NCBI RefSeq assembly: GCF_031143425.1
Contig: NC_090441.1
Location: 221,708,928-221,772,927, forward strand
Length of the DNA stretch: 64,000 nt
Reading direction: 5' to 3'
Origin: Pleurodeles waltl
Lineage: Eukaryota > Chordata > Amphibia > Caudata > Salamandridae
The notes below the pieces were generated by a model. It had not been told where the DNA came from. It made no database searches and saw only the letters and a program-made list of their open reading frames with translations. The position numbers were made by a program, and so were the translations under genes. Shown in pieces: positions 57,623 to 64,000 of the stretch (positions within the stretch are counted from its first letter, which is position 1; each line of letters starts with the position of its first letter).

Positions 57623-58162
57623 AGAACCTCTTTTCAATTTTTTTTTTATTGTATATGACTGAACGTATGTTTATTCTTTGAGATTACTGTTTGTGTCATT
57701 TTGATTGTTTTCCCGTTCTCCTCAGTGTTGTTTGGGGGGAGAAATAGTTCTTGGGGGCTGTAACAGTGTTGTAGGATTATGCGTTTATGCTGTGTTCTTT
57801 TTTTAATGTAGTCCGTTTTATGTGTTTGTTTAAATTTTTGTTTTTTTTCTGTAAATGAAGATTGCATTGTTTGTTTAGAAATTGAAATAATTTTTTTTAA
57901 TTTAGTTTTAGTTTAGACAACGTTTTATTTTTATTTTCGTAGTTCATTTTGATGTGTATTGTCGGGGTTCCGGTGTTCGTTGTAGTTGATGTTGTTGTTT
58001 AGGTGTTTTACTGTTTGAGAGGATTTTGTTGTTGTTGAGTCGTTGTTGAGTCGTTGTTGAGACGTTGTTGTAAAAAAAAGTCATTGTTTAGGTTTTATCG
58101 TGGTTCTGCAGTAGTTGTTTAGATCGTCGTTGTTTAGGCAGTAGTTGTTCCATGGTATATTC
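57623..58162. other. Right arm of the MULE
   Basis: T-rich non-coding sequence with short 'gttgttgagtc' direct repeats near 58030-58065 and repeated 'ttgtttag' words, ending in the right terminal repeat of the MULE. Confidence 0.6.
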
Positions 58163-58171
58163 AAAATGGGG

Positions 58172-58547
58172 TAGGTCCCAGCAAAATGCCAAAATTGTGT
58201 TGAAAAATTTGGTTTTCTGATTTAAGTCTGGCTTTTCCTGAAAACCCTTTGTTGATTCCATTTTCAGGGGGAAAAAAATACAAGCTTTCTTCTGCAGACC
58301 TTTTTTCTCTTTTTTTTTAAGAAAAACTACATTTTCTCTGTATTTTGGGCAATTTCTTGATCTCCTCCAGAGGAACCCACAAACTGTGGGTACCTCTAGA
58401 GTCCCTAGGATATTTGAAAAAAAGGACACAAATTTGTCATGGGTAGCTTAAGTGGGCAAAAAGTTATGAGGGCCTAAGCACAAACTGACCCAAATAGACA
58501 AAAAAAGGCCTGGCACCTGAGGGAGAAAAGGCCTGGCAGCAAAGGGG
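58172..58547 (+). repeat. ~385-bp tandem repeat, right part
   Basis: Continuation of the repeat family at 40768-41801, resuming directly after the AAAATGGGG duplication ('taggtcccagcaaaatgcca'). It ends with 'ggcctggcagcaaaggggtt'. Its continuity with the left part supports the MULE boundaries. Confidence 0.65.
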
Positions 58548-58551
58548 TTAA

Positions 58552-60678
58552 AATGCAGACTTTGCACTAACTAAGCAGAACAGATGGACTGCTAGGTTTC
58601 TCCTTGTTTTCAATTTCTATTTGCCAGAGTTTTAAAAAATAATTGTTAAAATAGCGGTCCAGATTTTGTGTTGGGGTTGCTTCACTTTTTTTGGGACAAC
58701 CCAGATGAAAAAATCTAATTTGTTAAATATTGCAAAGTACTCAAATGTCCTCATGTTAGATCTGCTAAACATGTGTGTGAGGTCTTAAGATCTGATGTCA
58801 CTATTTCTGATGTCAGTTCCTGAGAGGTCATGGGTTGTGATGCTACTCCCTGTGATTCCACATGTGATGACATGCGCTGTGATGTCACATGACATGACGC
58901 ATGCCGCCTAACTTGGTTAGTCCCCCCACTTCTTTTTTTAGGACTTGTGCCCTGGTGAATCCCCATTTTTTCCTGTCACATCTGTAGTGTGCACACTGGT
59001 CAGAGTAAATCTCAATTTCTGCAGAAAGCGTGGGGGTTGAAAGGAAACTGAAAAGGCTTTTGAATGTGAATAAAGGCTCAAAGAGACTGCAGTGGCAACC
59101 TTGAGAGAAGCTTAGAAAGCAGTGATGTTGAGAAAACCTTGAGCACAAGGTGATTGAACTTTACAGACTTTTGGAACAAAGAGAAATTCAAGAGAAAGTA
59201 ATTCATTTATAGAACAGAAGTCGAGAGACACTGAAGGGCATATTTATACTTGTTATGTGCTGAATTTGCATCATTTTTTTAAACGCAAATTCTGTGCAAA
59301 ACTAACTCCATATTTATCCTTTGGCGCTAGACCCATCTAGCACCAAAGTTATGGAGTTAAAGTAAATTTTGGGACGTGGAAACCTACCTTGCGTCAATGG
59401 GATGCAAGGTAGACGTTCCCGTGCAACAAATTACTCTATGACCTTAGCGCTATATTTATCCTCCCATGGTAAAATCACGCATGGGGGAGGAGGGGGTCAA
59501 ATAATGGTGCAAAGCTTGCTTTGCACCATTATTTAACGCCTGGGTCAGGGCAGGCGTTAGGGGACCTGTGGGCCTATTTCCATAGTGGAACACCAGTGAA
59601 TAATCCCACGGGTGCCCCCGCCCAGGGACACCCCCACCAACATCCTAAAATGGCCCCCCTATATGGCACTGAGTGCAATGGGCATATCCAGGGGACCCTG
59701 GTCCCCTGTGCTGGCCATTGGGGTGGTGGGCATGACTCCTGTCTTTTCTAAGACAGGAGTCATGTGGTATGGATAGTTTTGTGTCAGAAAATGACGTTAG
59801 GCTGGTTAGAGTCATTTTTTTTTTTTTTACACTAACCTGCCTAATGTCATTTTCTGGGGCAAAACCCCCGTCTCCCATACCGCCACCCCCACCCAGCTAA
59901 CGTCATTTTGCACCGGTTTGCATCACTCCATAAATATGGTGCCTGGCTAGCACTCAAGAATGGGGTAAGCTGGTGTACAACTTTTTGGTGCAAAACTGTG
60001 TTAGCGCAGTTTTGCACCAAAAAATATAAATCAGGCCCTGATTCACTGGTATCATCAGGTTAGTTAAATTGTAGAATACGTGAGTCCACGCCTAGTGTTT
60101 ATCCAAATTCTGCAAATACCTGTGCATATGAGCTGACTAACTGAAGAGAACGAAAGTCCAAAAATAGTTGGGATGCAGAGGTGCAGTCATGAACGAAGCT
60201 GAGTTTAGCATCTTGCTTCGGCAGAAGACAATCTGAGCTGAGATTATTAGCAGAGCACTGAGAGGCAAGGCACCCATAGGATGGAACTCACTGATGCGAC
60301 TTGAAGCAATCCTCATGTTCTGCTCTTATGTTATGAAGCAGAGCACAAGTCGTAAAAGAAGAAGTGGAGAGACTAACCAAGTTAGGTAGTATACAAGTGA
60401 CATCATGGCGTGTGACATCACGCATGGCATCACAGGAGTGACATCACAAGAAGTGACATCAGAACTTAACACCTCACCCATAATGTTTAGCTGGTCTATC
60501 ATGAGTACACTTGGGCGCATTACAAATTTTAACAAATGAGATTTTGAGTCAGGTCCAAAAAAAATCTGGGACTTAATCTATACATTTATTTTCGAAAATC
60601 ACTGCCACAAAAAAAATGGCAACAGGGGAAAACTTAGCAGTAAATATGTTTTGCTTCATTTGTTGCAAAGTCTGCATT
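58552..60678. mobile_element. TTAA-flanked inverted-repeat element
   Basis: Starts AATGCAGACTTTGC and ends GCAAAGTCTGCATT, with TTAA at 58548-58551 and 60679-60682. The two arms are imperfect inverted repeats of at least 400 bp: 58552-58960 pairs with 60300-60678, including matched 'gtgaggt(c/g)ttaag(a/t)tctgatgtcac' and 'cctaacttggttagt' blocks. TTAA suggests piggyBac-type mobilisation, but the ends are not canonical CCCT-type, so this is tentative. A MITE (59235-60039) sits near the centre. No coding frame. Confidence 0.6.
59235..60039. mobile_element. Harbinger-type MITE related to 5290-6213
   Basis: The ends AGGGCATATTTATACT and (reversed) AGGGCCTGATTTATAT are inverted repeats. Shared internal words with the 5290 copy include 'acctaccttgc', 'cgcctgggtcagggcaggcgttaggggacctgtgggc' and 'atgactcctgtcttt'. 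Internal hairpins such as 'aatggtgcaaagc/gctttgcaccatt' are obvious. The exact target duplication is unclear. Confidence 0.75.
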
Positions 60679-60682
60679 TTAA

Positions 60683-61090
60683 GATATATCATGGGGTTAA
60701 GGCACCTGCTTCAGAGGTCTTTGTCTGCAGTAAATATCAGGAATAATAATAATGGTAAAACAACTCTGGAGGTTCATGCACTTGCTGCAGATATTGTTTG
60801 TCTCTTCCCAGTTTTGAATCAAAATAGCACAGAGGGTTAATGCGCCTCCTGCAAAGTACATCAGGTAACACGCAGATGACAGATTTTTATTTTATGCTGC
60901 TAGATGAGTGGGTTACTGTTTGTGACCCAGAGATCCTTTTGTTACTCACAGTTCATAAAGTGTTATCCTTCTAATAGAGCACAGTGAGCTATGAAGGACA
61001 AGTGACCCCCACACTTGGTGACACATCCTATACATTGGTTTACACACATATGATTTATTGTCAATGTATACAGTGTACTAGTGATGTCCG
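60683..61090 (-). repeat. Dispersed repeat family R1, copy 3
   Basis: Reverse complement of the 40230-40720 repeat; see the blocks listed there. It follows directly after the TTAA element, which probably inserted at or near its end. Confidence 0.7.
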
Positions 61091-61921
61091 GCGCTCTGAT
61101 ACTCTGCAATTGGATAAGTAGCACTGTAAAAGAAATAAAACAAAATATTGGTATTTTAATTGTTATTTGTGTAAATACTGGGACAGGACACCAGATCTGA
61201 AATGTTTACAGCGCTTGCATATCCCTTATGTACAGGGACTGAACAAAGTAAAAGCATGCCTCTATTAGGTTCCTGTGAAGGAATAACATGCTTTGTACCT
61301 TTGTTTCCCCTCAATTGCATTTTCATCTAAGTATGAGGCTCCAAATAGCTCTCAGTCAGGATACTTAAACAAAAGAAGCATTGGCAAAGCCATTAGGTTT
61401 TGCCTATGCAAGATCTATCAGGTTTGTCATTTGTTTACATGTGGCACAGCGGTGCGAGTCACTGCTGTGCAGCATGGTGTAAAGTAAAATAAACATATGC
61501 TATGACGCGGCAGTGCTGACTGAGTCATATCTCTTTTTTTTGTTACTTTAAGACATACAGCACAACAGCTCGTACGGCTTTGTCAATGTTATTTTTACAT
61601 GTTGCGAGCAAGCAATAGATAGTAATATGTATAATTCAAAGTAATTTGTGCTTATCACTGCGCAGAATATCATCTGCCCAGAGACCATGGTTCCACCCAT
61701 ACACCATGGCGCCACCCATTTATAAATCATTGAGCAGCAGGCTGGTGTCAGAGTCCCTGTCATTTCAATAGAACAACCACCAGATGTTTAATGTAAGCAA
61801 GGGGGTGGGGTTTGAATCTGTGAAAGGTGTGATCATCCTTCATGCGCAGTGCTGCTCCAGGAGCCTATTTTAGTGCGAGCAGGAGCTCAGTGGGAGCAGG
61901 TACTCACTCCAAGCAGACAGA
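61091..61921. other. Intergenic stretch without recognisable gene
   Basis: Short frames only; no repeat or RNA gene that I can support. Confidence 0.45.
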
Positions 61922-62199
61922 GGCCCAGATTTATACTTTTTGATGCAAAACTGTGCAAAAGCAGTTTTGCGTCAAAAGGTTTAGCACCAGTTTGCGCCAT
62001 CCGGGAGTCATATTTACTCTATGGACCATTACGGCGCTAAGAAATGGTTAGAGTAAAAAATTTAACATTAACTGTTGTGCCCTGTCGTAAGGCAATCTGA
62101 CGTTAATGCTGAAAATCTGACTCTAACCCGTTTTGCTGTACATGAACATGTCGCAAACGTATATGAACCATTTTAACACCACATTTTCATCAACATTGG

Positions 62200-62760
62200 A
62201 TGCTAAAGCAGGAAAGAGTGCATTTCAAGGGGAAGATGAAAGCATTAGGCAGACCCCAGGGTGACTCACTACACCCAGGAACCAGCCAGGCAGACAAACA
62301 GAAGTCCCAGGAGAAGGAAAATAAAAAGCACAAATATCGGTTTAGTGAGGAGGAGCATGAAATCCTTGGTAGAGAGGTGACGGAGCACCAACACCAGCTA
62401 TTCAACACCTCCAAATTGCCAGTTTATAAGAGGTAGGCAATATGGCAGCAAATAGTGGACAAAATCAACAGTGTGGCAGAGGTGAAGCGAACTGTCATTG
62501 AGTGCAAGAAGCGTTGGCTTGATTGTAAGCGTCGTACTAAGGAGAAAACGGCCAGGAACAGAAAGGCAGCGCTGCGGACTGGAGGTAGAAGTCCTGCACC
62601 ACAGGGGGACCTGGAGGAGATGGAGGAAAAGGTTTCAGCGGTCATCCCGGAAGACCTGGTCATAGGAATACACAGGAATACAAGGACAGGACAGAGCAGA
62701 CTTCCAACAACCAAACAAATGCAGGGTAGGTTGCATGGGGGAAATAACTGCCAATTTTAC
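62200..62760 (+). pseudogene. Myb/SANT-like protein of a Harbinger-type element
   Basis: ATG at 62200. A Lys-rich N-terminus is followed by KYRFSEEEHEILGREVTEHQ (helix 1), an interrupting TAG at 62434-62436, then AIWQQIVDKINSVAEVKRT and ECKKRWLDCKRRTKEK (recognition helix with basic patch). The pattern (RFSxEE...LxxEV / W..I...IN.V / CKKRW.D.KRR) is that of the NAIF1/MSANTD-type domain used by Harbinger partner proteins. The TAG sits where a sense codon is expected, so this copy is broken by one nonsense change. A donor-like GGGTAGGTT follows near 62725, so another exon may lie downstream. Confidence 0.7.
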
Positions 62761-64000
62761 TAATGCGGAAAGGGGAGGCACATAGGGCACACTCAATGCA
62801 TGCTAAAGGAGTGTAGCAGGACACATTGCCCAGGAATCAAGAAGCACCATTCAAAGTGAAGCAACACATGTGCACACTCCTTGGTTGTGCCATGCACCAC
62901 AACACATACACATCCTGGACATTTGTCAATCACCAGGGCTATTCACCAACATGTACATATGCAGCACATTGAATGGAAGGCATGTATATTATCTGTGGAT
63001 GTGTCGTCACAACACTCTTTGCATACAGTCAAACCTACTCTACCCACACAACTGAAACATCAGAGACTAGGAAGACAGTCAATACCATTCCTGGGGTTAC
63101 GTCATGGTGGTGTCTCTTGAAGAAACATTTTGCTACTGCCATGTCCCATTGCTGAAACACATGTCAGCACACATTAAAATGGCACCTTCGCTGACATTAC
63201 TCATACATGCGCAAGAGGAACACCACCCCATACGCAGACTACACATCCCCATAAGGCAGCCACTTCTCCATCATGCAGTAAGGATGCCTGTCTGGGTGCA
63301 GGAAAAAGTAATCTGTGCAGCTGCAGGGGGAATTGTAGGGTGGTCCTGTATCACAGTAAACATGGAACTACCCTGCGTAACTAACTTGGTGCAGTGTTGA
63401 GCCACACATATTGACACTGATCAGAACTGTGCCACTAGAGGAATATTTGCACTACAGATTGCAATCTGTAGCACACAGCACATATAGACTGAGTCCACAA
63501 CAACTCTGACACAACCATGTGAGCCACCTGGGAATGGGAAAACAATCACACAAACACAACATATGGTGTATGTCTGTGAACATCATGGTATACAATATCA
63601 CATTGACCGGCGAGGGATGTGGCATGGGCAAGTCTGGAGTTGGTAAGACTGCCAGTGCGGTTTTCCCGCCACGGTTGACAGTATGAATTTCACGCTAGGA
63701 TGGCTGATGGCAATCTGTCTCCTCATGTCAGCTCTGCGGGGAAGTTACCACAATATTGTTGCTGGATGAAATAGAGTGAGCAACAATCTTGGGGTGCATT
63801 GGGTGTGACAGCACATGATGCATCTGTCACTGAAAATCAGGCAGCGGAAAGCACAAAGCACAAAGGGCCTGAGCATGGGGGCCCCTGCACTGTCCATGCC
63901 AGGTGCATGGGCAGTGCAGGGGCACCCAGGGACACACCACACCATGTGGTTGGACCATGCAAAGACTGGTGGAAAAGCGGTAACAGAATCTGCAGGCTAG
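62761..64000. other. Sequence after the Myb-like frame
   Basis: No transposase motif is visible up to the window end, apart from the hairpin above. If the element is autonomous its transposase should lie beyond 64000. Confidence 0.4.
63881..63923. repeat. Hairpin in the right-edge element
   Basis: GCCCCTGCACTGTCCATGC (63881-63899) and GCATGGGCAGTGCAGGGGC (63905-63923) pair over 19 bp with one mismatch around a 5-base loop. Typical interior of the palindromic elements in this window. Confidence 0.75.

Larger units (their letters stand above)
41811..58162 (-). mobile_element. MULE (Mutator-like) DNA transposon, hosting a Harbinger element
   Basis: The 9-bp word AAAATGGGG occurs at 41802-41810 and again at 58163-58171, inside one otherwise continuous repeat, so it is a target duplication of Mutator length. 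The ends are degenerate inverted repeats: left GGGAAACACCCTGAACAA, right (reversed) GAATATACCATGGAACAA. A further matched block, AACTACTGCC-TTAACAACGA near 41902 and AACTACTGCC-TAAACAACGA in the reversed right end, supports this. A MULE transposase remnant lies inside at 45383-46761. Without the nested Harbinger (48710-57622) the element is about 7.4 kb, very AT-rich and full of minisatellite. Confidence 0.8.
61922..64000 (+). mobile_element. Left part of a larger Harbinger-like element (runs off the window)
   Basis: Begins GGCCCAGATTTATACTTTTT, nearly the same terminus as the MITE at 5290. The same subterminal hairpin follows (gatgcaaaact...agttttgcgtc, then 'ggtttagcaccagtttgcgccat'). Unlike the MITEs it contains a Myb/SANT-like reading frame (62200-62760). 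No right terminus is seen before 64000. Confidence 0.5.

Noticed and set aside
59232..60042. A precise 3-bp duplication around the MITE at 59235
   Set aside because: TGA occurs on both sides but would need a one-base shift of one terminus; not reported as fact.
1..64000. tRNA, rRNA or snRNA genes
   Set aside because: I looked for clover-leaf T-arm/CCA contexts, Pol III terminators after A/B boxes, and rRNA signature words, and saw none that I could support.

Overview
ORGANISM. This is eukaryotic, non-coding, repeat-dominated DNA. I found no convincing host exon, rRNA or tRNA. Multi-kilobase transposons nested inside one another, HARBI1-type transposons of almost 9 kb, a roughly 12 kb class I endogenous retrovirus and many palindromic elements starting 'GGGCATATTTATACT' point to a giant salamander genome. 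The ~3 kb TG...CA repeat at both 1-2288 and 33992-37051 looks like one I associate with the newt Pleurodeles waltl. The species assignment is inference, not proof.

LAYOUT. 1-11945: old repeats. These are a truncated 3 kb LTR-like repeat, a LINE reverse-transcriptase scrap, several palindromic Harbinger-type MITEs, a G-rich minisatellite and a tandem ~200 bp repeat. 11946-33089: one endogenous retrovirus (ERV) on the minus strand, bounded by two ~600 bp LTRs and a 4-bp CTGG target duplication. From right to left it reads 5' LTR, a 1.7 kb leader, gag, protease, RT/RNase H, integrase, env, 3' LTR. An 8.8 kb Harbinger element (12739-21567, target duplication ATA) sits inside the env cytoplasmic tail, and a 191 bp palindromic MITE (29508-29698, target duplication TTA) sits inside gag. 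33090-41810: a piggyBac transposase remnant, the complete 3 kb LTR-like repeat, a ~155 bp tandem array, a CA-rich microsatellite and a ~385 bp tandem repeat. 41811-58162: a MULE (Mutator-like) DNA transposon with a 9-bp duplication AAAATGGGG and a decayed FLYWCH/MULE transposase. A second, better preserved 8.9 kb Harbinger element (48710-57622, duplication AGA) is nested in it. 58163-64000: the other half of the ~385 bp repeat, a TTAA-flanked inverted-repeat element with a MITE inside, a dispersed repeat, and at the right edge the start of another Harbinger-like element with a Myb-like gene.

HOW THE GENES RELATE. Each large Harbinger element carries three genes: a two-exon HARBI1-type transposase on plus; a Myb/SANT-like gene ('B') on minus inside the ~4.8 kb transposase intron; and a second Myb/SANT-like gene ('A') on minus, convergent with the transposase. 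In the 48710-57622 copy the transposase reads open across its predicted splice with all catalytic residues, while both Myb genes have lesions. In the 12739-21567 copy all three are broken. The retrovirus has lesions in gag, pol and env and cannot be a functional provirus. No cellular pathway is encoded; the content is the record of successive transposition events.
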